DNA of 64,000 nucleotides from Mesodorylaimus sp. YZB2_4 (lineage: Eukaryota; Nematoda; Enoplea; Dorylaimida; Dorylaimidae), in NCBI GenBank assembly GCA_030248295.1, contig JASANH010001438.1, forward strand, positions 62,001 through 126,000, written 5' to 3'. Below the pieces are notes generated by a model. That model was not told where the DNA came from. It made no database searches and saw only the letters and a list, made by a program, of their open reading frames with translations. Position 1 is the stretch's first letter. The number at the start of each line of letters is the position of its first letter. The translations under genes were made by a program, and so were the position numbers. This document shows, one piece after another, positions 34,756-45,957 of the stretch.

Positions 34756-37654
34756 CTAGATCAAAGTGCTCTTTTCTTCGTAGCAATTAATATTTCTGTA
34801 ATATTTGATGTTGTATTTCTCTTGTCTGTCATCCGCAAGGGCTGTCCCCTTCCCCTCATTTTCTTGCTCATTGGATTCAGAAAGATGGATTTCACAAATA
34901 TTCTGGTCTATGATGTTCTTGGACTCAAAAAAAGCAAGAAAACTGAAAGCCTGCTTAGCTCCTGGTCCGTAAGCATAGAAAAAGCGAGCTTGGCATTCCA
35001 GCAGGCCGATCCCACTGAAGGTGACTACATCTTTTGACTGACCACTCAAGAACGGTGCGTCACTCTCTTCGGTGTGATTGCACACAATGCAAGTACGTTG
35101 AGCTTGTGTTCTTGGGCTTGGAACAGGGCGTGGGAGGGGCAAAAGAGTATTAACAGGAGGTGACGAACTAGCGCTGGGGGAAGGAGAGAAAGTGTTGAAA
35201 GGAGATACTTCATGCTGCTCTGTGTGTGTTTCTGAAGCGGTTTCTGTTGGAAGAAGGGAGGAGGCTAGTGTCGTAGGTTCAACTTTTTCAGGAGGAATAA
35301 GCGTAGGACCCTTGCTGGAAGAGGATACTGTGACAGAACTTGACGGTGATGATTCAGGTAGAGTGGATGCAGGCGTGACGGTGACTGGAGGATGTGATTC
35401 TTCTGACGGAAAAACGCTGGAAGCCGATGACGTAGGAACAGTAGAACTCTCAGTCACTGTCGCACCTTTAGAAACCAAAGTTGCTGGTTCGATTTCAGGT
35501 ATTGTGACGTTTATTGGGATCATTGCCAATTCAGGTGACACCGAAGTCTCAGGCCTGGTCTGAACAGCAATGGTTGCAGCTTGCGATGCGCTTTGCACTG
35601 TGGTCGTTGAGTAGCCTTTATGGGTCAGCTCAGGTTCAAGTGGGTTCACGAAGGTGGGAGCACTCTGTGTGACCAGCACGCCTGGCGGTTGGGAGTAATC
35701 GATACGCTCCCCTGGCTGGGACGTCAACCTCTTCGGTTGATGTTTCTAGAGCAGGTATAGTCGCGAGACTTGCCTACCTCCAGTCGGAGTTTTTTGCTTA
35801 GAGACTTCGGTCTCGACTATCTCCCGCCGCCTGGGTGCGCTGGTTACACTGGCGTCACGAACCAAAGGGCCTTCTTCGGATGTAAGCCCCTTATGGACTA
35901 GTGTGCTAGCCCGGGTGGTTGTGGTGAATGCCGGACTGGCGCGCCTGCGCTTGCTGTGGCCCGAGGGTTCCCTGCAGGTGTACTCCCTACCAGACTTCGG
36001 TCTGGGTTGCCTCCACGTAGGCACCAGGGGCCAGCGGGCAAAACCTACTCCGCTATTACCTACCCGGGAGGAGAAGGTTCGGCCAGCGTTTGGTGCGCCT
36101 TAGCGCGACGGTGGGTGGAACACCTAGCGCTGATAAGGCACCACCACTGGGGTGTTGGTTCTCCCAGTTGGAGAATGGCGGGGACGCCATTTTTCCAACG
36201 GTGGGAGGAATGTGACCAGCACGCCTGGCGGTTGGGAGTAATCGATACGCTCCCCTGGCTGGGACGTCAACCTCTTCGGTTGATGTTTCTAGAGCAGGTA
36301 TAGTCGCGAGACTTGCCTACCTCCAGTCGGAGTTTTTTGCTTAGAGACTTCGGTCTCGACTATCTCCCGCCGCCTGGGTGCGCTGGTTACATCTGTGATA
36401 TGGCCTGTGCAATTGAAGATGTTGTTTTAATCGTGCTGCCAGGGCTGGTCGACGCTTCAGGGACAGGAGATGAGCCTTCTAGAATTACAAGAGAAGTGGA
36501 TTCTGGTCCAGGAGGCGCGGATGGTAGTTCAGTGTCAGCAGGAGAGACTGGTGAGAAGGACCCAGCCTCTGTTGGCGTGTATGAAGGCTGCCCGGACACT
36601 GGCGAGGAGGACTGATTGACAGCGGGTAGAGCCTCCGGCCTGAACGTTGTGGTTGCGCCGACCATTTGTCCCTCGGGTGCGAGACCAGTCGGAGTTGGGC
36701 TAGCTTCTACTGGTTCTTGATGAGTCTGAGAAAAGCTACTTGTAGGCGTACTTGGACTGCTCGGCCCAGTTTCCACATTAAATGTAGTCGCTGTGCTTTC
36801 AGTGCCACCACCAACAGCCGATTCAGTGGCAATTCTAGAGCTGAGAATACTCGCTGTGCCTGCCGAGGTATCCGTACCTATGCTGCTGCTCTCAGTCACC
36901 GTAAGTTGTGGATAGGCTGTGGTTCCTTTAGACGCCGGAACAGATGGGGTTCTTGTGGGAAGAATGTGCGTTGAGCCATAAACCATCCCCATTTCCGCTG
37001 TGGATGCAGATATTGGCAAGGTTTCTGTCGTCCGCTCACTGATCTTCTCCTCCAGATGAGATGAAGTTGTACCCATAATGGACGATGAAAGCACTTCATG
37101 AAGTGTCTTGGTGGTCGTGATTGGTCGGGTGCCATGCTCTGAAAAGCAACGGCTTTCTACAGTATTCTTCTGCTGAGCTCGTTCATACTTTCAGTGTGCC
37201 TTATCGAATTCATGTATTTCAAGTCTCCCTTCGACCTCTTACCAAAAGTGCTCTCGCAAGATACGTTGTACAGGTAGCGCGATGTTGTCGCGCCTTGCTT
37301 GGGTGCTAAAGATGATCTCATTCCAGTTGTAGGACGTGCCAAGTGGCATTTTCCATCGTCGTCCATTCGCAGGACGTCGCAGCCAGTGATATCACACAGG
37401 AGGAGACAGTTGACTAGGGCTCGTTCTGGTTTTGGCGCAATATTCAGGTAATAGCTGACGTCGTAATCTGGTTTCTCGCCTTTCCGGTACGAGCACCCAA
37501 TATTTCCAAACGCTGTGTGGAATTCAGCTGGACAAAACGGAACGAACAGCAAGAGCAGATCTAAAATAATTCAGGGTGTTTGAGGATCTTGGTTCTCAAA
37601 AGTTCGACAGTGTCACTTACAAAGCACATCCAATGCCACCATCATTTTTGGCAT
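34756..37654 (-). CDS. Secreted mucin-like glycoprotein gene, split by a TRIM-like insertion
   Basis: Exons: 37654-37621, 37560-37243 and 37138-34756, the last interrupted by the element at 35668-36391. Residues 1-23 are a signal peptide (MPKMMVALDVLYLLLLFVPF). The second exon encodes a Cys-rich domain with C-S-Y-R...NCLLLCDITGCDVLRMDDDG-K-C...NVSC, possibly PAN/apple-like. The third exon is a long Ser/Thr/Pro-rich, probably O-glycosylated region (for example TESSSIGTDTSAGTASILSS) and ends in a Cys-containing tail (RTCIVCNHTEES, IGLLECQARFFYAYGPG) without a membrane anchor. Removing the element plus one TCTG target copy (CAGA on this strand) restores one frame, ISQ|SAPTFVNP. With the insertion the frame stops two codons later (ATG TAA), so this allele should be truncated. 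An extracellular matrix, mucosal or cuticular role is plausible but not shown. Confidence 0.65.
35668..36391 (+). mobile_element. TRIM-like element: LTR 35668-35848, internal 362 bp, LTR 36211-36391
   Basis: Two 181-bp direct repeats, identical by eye, flank a 362-bp non-coding internal part. The unit is bounded by the 4-bp duplication TCTG (35664-35667 and 36392-36395). Each repeat starts TGTGACCAGC and ends GCTGGTTACA (TG...CA). The internal part begins C-TGGCGTCACGAACC one base after the left repeat, a possible tRNA primer-binding site, and ends GGTGGGAGGAA directly before the right repeat, a polypurine tract. These are hallmarks of terminal-repeat retrotransposons in miniature (TRIMs). 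No gag or pol is encoded. Identity of the repeats implies a recent insertion. Unusual features are the ~20-bp inverted ends of each repeat and strong predicted hairpins. The alternative, two MITEs inserted side by side, does not explain the outer target duplication or the polypurine tract. Confidence 0.75.
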
Positions 37655-37973
37655 GATTCTTGACTTATAGTCTCACTTTCTAAATATCAGGATATTTACA
37701 CTTGTGGTCTGATTATTACTTGTCACGCCAAGAGCCTATTTTCGACCACGGATCAGTGAGCATCGACAAAAACGGCTAATTTTTATGCACACCCACCAGC
37801 TTTGAAAGAGACCAAGCAAGACTGGCTAAAGAAAATATGGAAATGACTTGGCAGGCTTACACGTATGAGTACGAATTAATACCATATTGCAATCAAGCCT
37901 GACCAAAAAAGGTCACGATAAAATGCAGAATATCATAAAATATGTACTTTGAACCTCGAGATAGATATTGATG

Positions 37974-40229
37974 TTAATGTTTACTATTTGCACTATTCCT
38001 TGGTAAAGGAGGATAAACATATGCGGCGATCTTCGATAAACGGCCTTTGCGTTTGTTTTCATACCGCGATCGAAATTTTTCCACCAAGATCGATACTGGG
38101 AACGCCAAAATCAAAATGCCCGTTATGCACGCACATCCAGCCACAACTTTACCCATTTCTGTATCTGGTGTCATGTCGCCATAACCTAAACAGGAGCGAA
38201 AAGGCAAACGGAATATGCTGGCATTTTAGAATTTTTCTTACCAGTTGTAGTCAATGTGACAACGCACCTACAACGTGAAAGAGCCCAAGGCCAGATACAG
38301 GTAACAGCTGCCAGAAAATTTTATGCTTTACTTACCACCAGAACGAAGCTGGTATACTGGTATATTTTGTATTTTCCACGTCCTTTTCGATATAAAAGAG
38401 AGTGGTTGAAAAGATAACGGTTGATACGGCTAAGAACATGATCAACAATCCAAGTTCGGATCGACTATTCCACAATGTTTCACCCATCACTTGCAAACTG
38501 TCGAAATAGCGAGCCAATCGAAAGATGCGAAACACACGGCCAATACGCATGACACGAAGGAATTGAAGCAATGCAGCGCTCTTATCCTCGGCACCACTTG
38601 TCCAAATCAGTAATTCCACATAAAATGGTAAAGTAGCGAATAGATCGATTAAATTCATTATACTTTTTAAAAAATTAATCTTATCAGGGCAAGTGAGCAA
38701 GCGAATGACAAATTCGAGCGTGAACCAAGCAATGCATACTGCTTCGATCACGTCAAATACGAAACCTCCTTCGCAAGTGTACGAGAATTTGTCTTTGATC
38801 GTTCTTCGCCTCAGGAATGCTTGTGTGGCGGATGATGTGTTGGTGCTGGAGTCTGTTGGTGAAATAGTTTCGATAGACGATGTGGCATTAGCAAAACTCA
38901 ATGCGTCATTGATCAACGAAGCTGTGTCATTGGCGAAAGTGGTATTATCATCTGATAGAGAACTTTCCTCGTCAATACCCAAGAATTCATGGCCCGTACA
39001 ATGATGCAGAGTCGGAATCGTGCTGATTACCAGATTTGCAATGGAGAGGAAAATGAAAAATACGCAAATAATGTTCAAGATCTGAAAAGGACATAAGATA
39101 GTGTGGGTTGATAGTGTGTGACGCGATACAGTATTTTTTATTACAGTATTGCTGCCTGTCAAAAATCAGGGTTTGCTTGGGTGTGTTAAAATCAGGTTTT
39201 GTTCGTATGCTCGAGTGACGCTTTTTGATTTTTGCACTGGCCAAGAACTTCTAGAGTTTGCGTCTATAGGGTATTCATTGATGCATAGCATCCGGGAGCA
39301 CAAATCAATGAACGATCATTCATCCATCTGTCTCGACGAAGAAAATCCCCCAAGTGAAACTATGTATGGGTCACAATGATCTCCCATCAGGTAAGATCAG
39401 ATCGTCAAACAGTCTTAAAATTTCTGCTTTACTGATTCCGTTAAGTCCTGTCTGGCTCTCTTCCACCTCGAACCGTCTGTTTGTTGTAAGTATTACAGGC
39501 TTTACTAGCCTCCCTATCCTTCAACGTATCAGCTTTCCTTACCTTGGCTGCTATTGACGAGGATGGGTCATCAAACAAGCGCCAAATAAAATCTTGGTAC
39601 TTCCGACCGCTCTGATTGGCCGATATGACACCATGTCTCCTCGAACTTAGAGGACTATTCTTTTCTGATGGAGTCTTATAGCCAGGCGGAGTATCCGAAG
39701 GGTCTTCAGTCACATCACGGGAATCAACAATCGTAGCGCCAATTTTTTCCGCAAAATCTTGACAGCATTCTTCGAGAAGCTTTTCGGGGAGGCGCCAAAA
39801 TTTAATTTCGTCCATAAGCATTGCCTCGCACACACCAGTTGGACAGTGTAACTGACCCGTGTAAGCATAATGAAGTATCAATTCGAATAGACCAGGTGTC
39901 CGTTCCACGTAATATTCATTACTGCCCAATCGAACACAACCCGCCGTCACATACTCGTCATTGACCGTCGTTTCGGAATTGTTATTCCCATAATTGTGCA
40001 GAAAAGAGAACAGCGAGCCGTCCAATTTGCGCCTGATCGTAATCTCACTGATGGCGTATTTTCTTCCGCTAACATTAAGCCGAAGGAAAGTGAGTGAGTC
40101 GTTAGAAGTGGGAGGAGTGGTCATAGCTGCACCTCGAGTGTTCGTTTTCTGACTGGGACTGTTATTAGGCACGTTATTTCTGTGCACCGGCTGACGACGA
40201 TTAGTCGGTACGGTGGCGGCGAGAATCAC
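37974..40229 (-). CDS. Voltage-gated potassium channel alpha subunit (Kv, Shaw/Shab-like), 4 exons, 556 aa
   Basis: Exons: 40229-39543, 39081-38336, 38267-38242 (26-base microexon) and 38185-37974. All junctions are GT-AG with agreeing phases; total 1671 bases. Exon 1 carries the T1 tetramerisation domain (LRLNVSGRKYAI, RTPGLFELILHYAYTGQLHC, LLEECC); the H-x5-C and C-C residues match the zinc site of non-Shaker Kv channels. S1 is ~230-252, S2 ~340-360, S3 ~368-388. S4 (~402-420) has Arg at every third position: LRVMRIGRVFRIFRLAR. The filter T-T-T-G-Y-G-D is assembled across the microexon-exon 4 junction. S6 ends FPVSILVEKF, where most Kv channels have P-x-P. The S1-S2 loop is long, acidic and has several N-x-S/T sites. 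Product: delayed-rectifier-type plasma-membrane K+ channel. The start could also be the Met at about residue 36; the C-terminus is short. Confidence 0.9.
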
Positions 40230-42552
40230 TAAACTTTTCCTTCGGTATTTGTTTAGCCTTTATCGCAAGGTGTGTGAGATCCGGAAAACCGAATAGTCAA
40301 CTCGTCTTTTTTCTTTGATTTACAATGAGTGAACCAGGCCGATGTTTGTGCAGGTACTCGAAGGAAGGCAAGGCACCGCCCCTTTTCTCTTTCGGCACAG
40401 AAGACACAAATTAACTTGACAGTTCGTTTGTACGATGGATTAGAAATGGTATGCGAAAAGTTTGAGTGCAGTTTGGAGAAGGGTGAATTGTTCGGCAAAA
40501 TCATAATTTACTCGGGCCCAGTTTTCCATCTGGTCCAGATCTTTTTTTCAAATTGTTTTATCTGACTTGCATGGTGATGATTGATCGACAAGGTGGTAGC
40601 AATAACGTGGTACCCGCACGAAGTGATGATTTTGCATACAAGAAAAAAGCGCGCAAAATTTTAAGATATTGCACATAGCAGTAACATACAGCGACGAAAG
40701 AGGCCAATATTATAAATCTTTAATAAAATGCACAAATTTAGAAGCCAGAGCAATCTTTACACTATTAGCCAGCACTAAAATCAACAAAGTCCTTGATCTT
40801 GCTCTTTTGTATAAGACATTTTTGTGGGTGTGGTGTGTAATGTTTGTCATTGCCGATAGGCCCTTGCCTCCATTATGTTGACTGGTTATCAAAAGATTAC
40901 TCTCTTTTCGAGTCAGAAGAAGACGGAAGACCTTGTGGTATTTTGTTCTATGAAGGTAAATCGAACCAGTTCGGGGGACTACATGTACGGTTAGGGCGTG
41001 TCTGCCGTCTCTTGACAGAGCCGTGTCATGATTGTCGGGTGCTGTGATAACGTGGTAGACGTGTACTCTTCGGTTGTGGCGGTGATTTCCGATGAGCGAA
41101 CCCGATCAATGTTTGTACAGCTAGTACTTGGGGAGAGGCAAGGCAAGTACAAACTCTGTGAAAATCGATGTGATGTGACATGCAGCTGTTCTGCTTGCTC
41201 ATTGTACATATCATGATTGCTGTTTCCATGCTATTCGCATTGCGCTTTTGGAAAGTACAGTGAAAATGCAGCGCCATAAGCGAGTCGAGATGCACCCACT
41301 GGGTCGATGTACTCTATTCCTGTTCCATGTATACACCAAAAATTATGAAATGCTTGTTGCTTAGAGTGGTACTAAAGCCCGAAGTATAGTTCGATGCGAT
41401 GCGTCAAATAAGCGTGCGATGCGACACTTTTTGGTCACCCACAAATACAAAGGCCCAAAACCCCCCCTCCCAACTTATTTCCCCCCACTAAGGGTCTGCT
41501 TTTGTGTGTTGCTATGCAATCGTGCGAACCTGTTCCGCCTAAAATTAACCAGAGAATAGGTGACTGGAGAGGAGGATGAGTGAGTAGAATCCTTACCTTT
41601 GCGCTGGTCGAGAGGCTGTCGAACACCGGCAATCCGCCTGACAGATCTGATTTGGGAGTTATTGTCAATGTTGGCGTGCAGATCAGTTCTTTCTGAACGT
41701 GCTTACGTATTTGCCTAAAAAATAACATGTGTTCTTCGTCCTTTTTCAATCAAGTTTTCAACTGTAATGGTAACTGTCTGCTACTAAATTCGTCAATAGT
41801 TTTCATCATTTCACCATGAATCGTTGTCAACCATCTACGTAATGTATGTATTATGAGATTTCTAGGGCCAACTTTTTGTCACGCTGCAGTAAATTATACA
41901 AATGCTCGACGGGCTTTACATAATTTACCACAGCATGGCAAATGCAAGTACGTAGACAGAAGGTTAGCTTGAGCGGGACCCAAGCAACTAACCTGCCTAA
42001 CCACGGTCAGCATGGTCATCATTTCTCCACTCATTTTGGCGGGCTTCTGACAATGAGCTTTCTGACGTGAATTGAAGAACGAATATTTCAGAAATTTATT
42101 ATTTATTTTATGTGATCTCACACTCAAACTCCCCAGTTTATGAATGAACTCCGGAAGGAATAATATCGGTCTCCTAATAAGGCACATTGAGATTTGAATA
42201 ACCCAAAAGTTTGAAAAACAGTCTGTAAAATTTGTCCATGGTGTTTGTTGTGGATATCGTGTCCACTGGATCTTTGCTTGAACATACCTGTTCGGAATCA
42301 TAGATAGCAGTGTCTAGAGGCTACTATGACGCGCGGCTGTTGTTGAAGCTCATTGTCAGCTGGATTGTGAGAAAAACCAATTCCCGATGGGGTTTTACCC
42401 ATACTTGATGGAATCCAATGAGGACGGGTCGCTCTTTATGAATACTGTACATCAGAGGAGAAGAAATGAGCATAAATTGCTTTTGTACGTTGTACCCGCT
42501 CGGTCGTGCATTCTTGGGATTCCGACACTGTTTCTTGCCAATCCAAAGTGAG
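40230..42552. other. Intergenic, with one candidate minus-strand exon
   Basis: 41714-41597 (minus) is bounded by TTTTTTAG and AAAG|GTAAGG and reads QIRKHVQKELICTPTLTITP-KSDLSGGLPVFDSLSTSAK, which looks coding but belongs to no family I recognise. A short frame at 42034-41993 (MSGEMMTMLTVVRQ, donor GTTAGT) could be an upstream exon, but its phase does not fit. Nothing else is supportable. Confidence 0.35.
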
Positions 42553-43753
42553 ATGGCCAACACGATATCTGCCTGCCTAAGCCAGTATCCTACGTGTAAC
42601 ACTTCTTTGTTCAGCGATATCCAAGTACGTACTTGCTGCGATCTACAGCGGAAGTGGTCGTTGGAATCGAATCTCTATGATGCACTGACTGGCTATAGCA
42701 TGGTCGTATCTGGCATATTTGGCCTACTTGGCGCTCTGTTAATGTTCCTGACATTCTGCAGGTCAACGCTCACTGGACCAAGCTTCATTTATCACAAGGC
42801 TGTGGCTATATTCGAATTGGTCCATATGATGATTATGACCGAATATGGTATTTTTCGTTTGTTGCATTTTCCAACACCATTTAGCGCGTTGCCCGTTTGG
42901 TACACAGTGTTCAATCAAGGTTGGGTGTTCGGTGGTGGATTGAAAACGACTGTGTCTCTGATCGCTGCGCTAATATCGATCGAGCGATGCGTTGCTTTGT
43001 GGGAACCCCATAAATTTCAATTGATCAATAGAAATATTGTAGCTTTTTGCGGTATCCTATTCTAATTTCTGTTTGGGTGTTTGCATTGGTGCAAGCTGTC
43101 AGGATATACCATCTTTGTTGTCAATGGCTCGCTACAGTATGAACCATCAAGCATTTATTCTTCAGCCACTCTGGCAGATCATACACTTCAGTATTACATT
43201 CTACCAACTTTCAAAGTAGTTCTGTGTTTGGCCATCCTTATTCTTAGCATTGTTATTGTGTTCGGTTTGCGTTCACGGGCTCAAGTGGCAACGACACTCA
43301 CAAGTCAGCAAGATAGGAAAGATTGGAATTCGATGAAGCGATTGTGCTACTTGCAGTTGCTCCTCGCCAGCACAACCGTACTTGACCATGCGGCCTGGGC
43401 AGCATACCGAGTAGCCATCATGATAGCAGGCTACTACACTGAAGGCCCAGAGTATTCTCAATGGTATGACTACCTTGGTTCTACGAAGCGCATGGTTCGA
43501 CTACAGTTCGTACAAGATATAACGGCGCAAATAGTGCACAGCTGGAGATTCTATCTGTACTTGATCTTGCACAAGACATTTCGCCAGGCATTCGTCAGTC
43601 TGGTTAGAAAAAATCAAGTGGCACCAAGTGAGTACAGAGCCCCCTTTTAGCAAGATGAAAACTAAAAGAACCAAGTGGCCATCTTATCTTTTAGGTGGAA
43701 CGCACCCGCTGTTCAGTCTCAAAGCTACGGGAGCCTCAGCCAGAACATCGTAG
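42553..43753 (+). pseudogene. Rhodopsin-like GPCR, paralogue 1, one nonsense codon
   Basis: Exon 1 42553-43627 and exon 2 43695-43753 (donor GTGAGT, acceptor TTTTAG). Start MANTISACLSQYPTCNTS. TM1 is near GYSMVVSGIFGLLGALLMFL, TM3 ends in I-E-R-C (the DRY position), TM5 is near LPTFKVVLCLAILILSIVIV, and after TM7 comes YLYLILHKTFRQAF, a helix-8 pattern as in peptide receptors. The whole frame is open except a single TAA at 43063-43065 in TM4; the paralogue at 48.2 kb has GCA at this position. It is therefore a young pseudogene, a null allele or a sequencing error. The TRIM-like element at 43812 sits just beyond its stop codon. Ligand unknown; an arrangement like FMRFamide-type or chemosensory orphan receptors is possible. 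Confidence 0.7.
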
Positions 43754-43811
43754 CCGAAACTATTAATAGCGATTGCGCTGAAGACTCGTGGCATAGCGTT
43801 GACCGGATTAG

Positions 43812-44400
43812 TGTAACCAAGCCTGGTAGGCGTAGGAGGAACAAAAACTCCGACTGGAGCAGGATAGTCTTGCGACTATACCTGCGGCTGAAACATCAAC
43901 CCGAGGGGTTGACGTTTCCCAGCCAGGGGAGAGTATCGATTACTCTCTCCCACTCGCCATGGCCTACCAGGCGGGGGGTTACATTCCTCCCATCGACTTC
44001 CCGGAAGGAAGACCTCCCCCTCCCAATAAGATAGAGGGCCGACCTCACACTGCCTACGCAGTGCAGACGGTACTGGGACCAGCTGGCTAGGCTTGCCAGG
44101 CCAGTGTTGGACTAAACGCCCTAGACCGTGACGAACATGGGCGCACCCAGCGGTTCGACGGGGACTTACACCACTATGGATGGCCCCAAGGTCCGTGACG
44201 CTAATGTAACCAAGCCTGGTAGGCGTAGGAGGGAGGCGGCCGACCGAAGTCGGCGGGACAAAAACTCCGACTGGAGCAGGATAGTCTTGCGACTATACCT
44301 ACGGCTGAAACATCAACCCGAGGGGTTGACGTTTCCCAGCCAGGGGAGAGTATCGATTACTCTCTCCCACTCGCCATGGCCTACCAGGCGGGGGGTTACA
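43812..44400 (-). mobile_element. TRIM-like element, second full copy
   Basis: Two direct repeats, 43812-43983 (172 bp) and 44205-44400 (196 bp), flank 221 bp of internal sequence; the outer target duplication is TTAG (43808-43811 and 44401-44404). Relative to the copy at 35.7 kb it is inverted. On the minus strand the internal part starts TTAGCGTCACGGACC, matching CTGGCGTCACGAACC of the other copy, and ends GATGGGAGGAA before the next repeat, matching its polypurine tract. The shorter repeat lacks ~24 bases that would form one whole hairpin; otherwise the two differ by about one base. Non-coding. Confidence 0.75.
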
Positions 44401-44727
44401 TTAGGCGTCTGGCTTTCGCAGTGAGAATTTTCCAGGGACTGTTCGATCCTGGCCTGGGCAAGCTGTGCTGTGTAACGTGTTTCTTCTCGAGCGCTCATTC
44501 TAGCTTATTGTTAGTGATGCAGTAAAACATGAACATGGAATAAACTAGAAATTAATAGACATGTGTTAATATTCTACGGGGACCAAACGTTCTGAAAAAC
44601 AAACCATGAAATTTCCGTATTGTAACAATGTGTGACACTGCAGAAGCAATGATCTTTTCGGCTGACTGTATTTCTGTACTTCTAAAACGTTCTTCCACGC
44701 CTAACGCTGGGTGTAACAGTAATAAAA

Positions 44728-45757
44728 GTTTCTAAAAAAATCTGTTATCAAACAATAAAAAAGTTAGCCCAGCCACCCTACTCGAACCAAATGCGAGGCA
44801 AACGAGGTTGGCTGGGCTCCCTCGGCGGCACATGCTTAAGTGGGCTATTGTAAGACGTCTTGCCTCACAACAAGTCGAGTGTTGATATAGGTTTATTCGA
44901 GCGCACCGTACGCCACGAGTTACACCGAGTACTGACTGAGATACCAACAAACGGTTATAAGTGCAATTCACAAAACAAAAGAAAGACAAGGGAACCAGTC
45001 AGCATGGCCCGTACCCGATGTTGACTTAGGCCTAACAGGCAAAGGTAGCATGAACTCACCAGACACAGGTATCATTATCATGGTGCACAAACTAGATCTT
45101 ATATCCCCCTTACATTATGCTTATGTGGAAGTGATATATCTACGTTTATGTTGCCTTCAGGACGAGGCTCACAATCGTTTTCACACTTACCCACAACGCA
45201 TGTCTCTGTGATGTACTTGATACATCGAGGAGTCGTGGGGTCAACTCCCTGTGGGATTTTATCGTTTTTCACCAAAGGCCAGTATCCACATGAATAAACT
45301 TATTCGTATTTTGGAGTAAGTACAGAAGTTTGGAGTTTTGGAATACGATCCCCTTCTATTACCTCGAACTTACTTGGAAAACAGTGAGGACTTGCTGCAG
45401 TAAGGTTGCATCTGCCGTGACAGCACGAGTACTGCTTGTGTGGCACCTACTCAGTGACACTAGAACAGGAAGTTCAGCTTCTGTGGAGCCAGCATGCTAA
45501 TAGCTTTAGGCGTACAACCTTCAGCACTAGAACGACCATCGGCGATTGTGTTGTCATCTCTCTATTGCCTTAATGAAGTGGCTGAGGTAGGGGACGCCCT
45601 GTTACAATTTTTTATGACAGTAGCAATGCTGTTTGATCACAATTTTTCTACAAACGCCGCCGAGGGAGCCCAGCCAACCTCGTCTCGCCTCGCATTTGGT
45701 TAGAGTAGGGTCGCTGGGCTAACCTTTTTGTTGTCTGATAACAGATTTTTTTAGAAA
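44728..45757. mobile_element. Foldback-type DNA element with ~103-bp inverted repeats
   Basis: 44728-44830 (TTTCTAAAAAAATCTGTTAT... GTTAGCCCAGCCACC) is the near-exact reverse complement of 45655-45757. The ~820 bp between them have no coding capacity that I recognise. The target duplication is unclear. It is a non-autonomous DNA transposon or MITE, family not assigned. Confidence 0.7.
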
Positions 45758-45913
45758 TAATAGTAATTTTTCGCACCTACATTTGGGCTAGGAATTCAGA
45801 ATAGATGGAAGAAGTTTGTCGTCTAGTCACTCCTGAGCTGACGCAAATATCGTACAAAGAAGGTTGCCGCGTTGTGCTCTGTCACTGCAGCCTACCGCGC
45901 ATAAGACTTACGA

Positions 45914-45953
45914 TTAGACAGAGTAGGGCCCCCGACCACCCTACTCTGTCTAA
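45914..45953. repeat. Perfect 15-bp hairpin
   Basis: TTAGACAGAGTAGGG at 45914-45928 and its exact reverse complement at 45939-45953, loop 10 bases. It may be a MITE relic or a structured RNA; it is not next to a gene end that I can see. Confidence 0.7.
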
Positions 45954-45957
45954 ATCT

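Noticed and set aside
35903-36303. ORFs within the TRIM-like internal region
   Set aside because: Not conserved in the 43.8-kb copy and without codon or domain features.
35668-36391. The TRIM-like element acting as a spliced intron of the mucin-like gene
   Set aside because: Its minus-strand edges do resemble GT...ACAG, but splicing there adds two bases and shifts the frame to an early stop.
43019-43110. An intron (GTATCC...GCAAG) removing the TAA in GPCR paralogue 1
   Set aside because: It would be 44 bases and break the frame, and the paralogue shows the sequence is coding.
43675-44498. ORFs spanning the second TRIM-like element
   Set aside because: They run through LTR sequence and arise from its high GC content.
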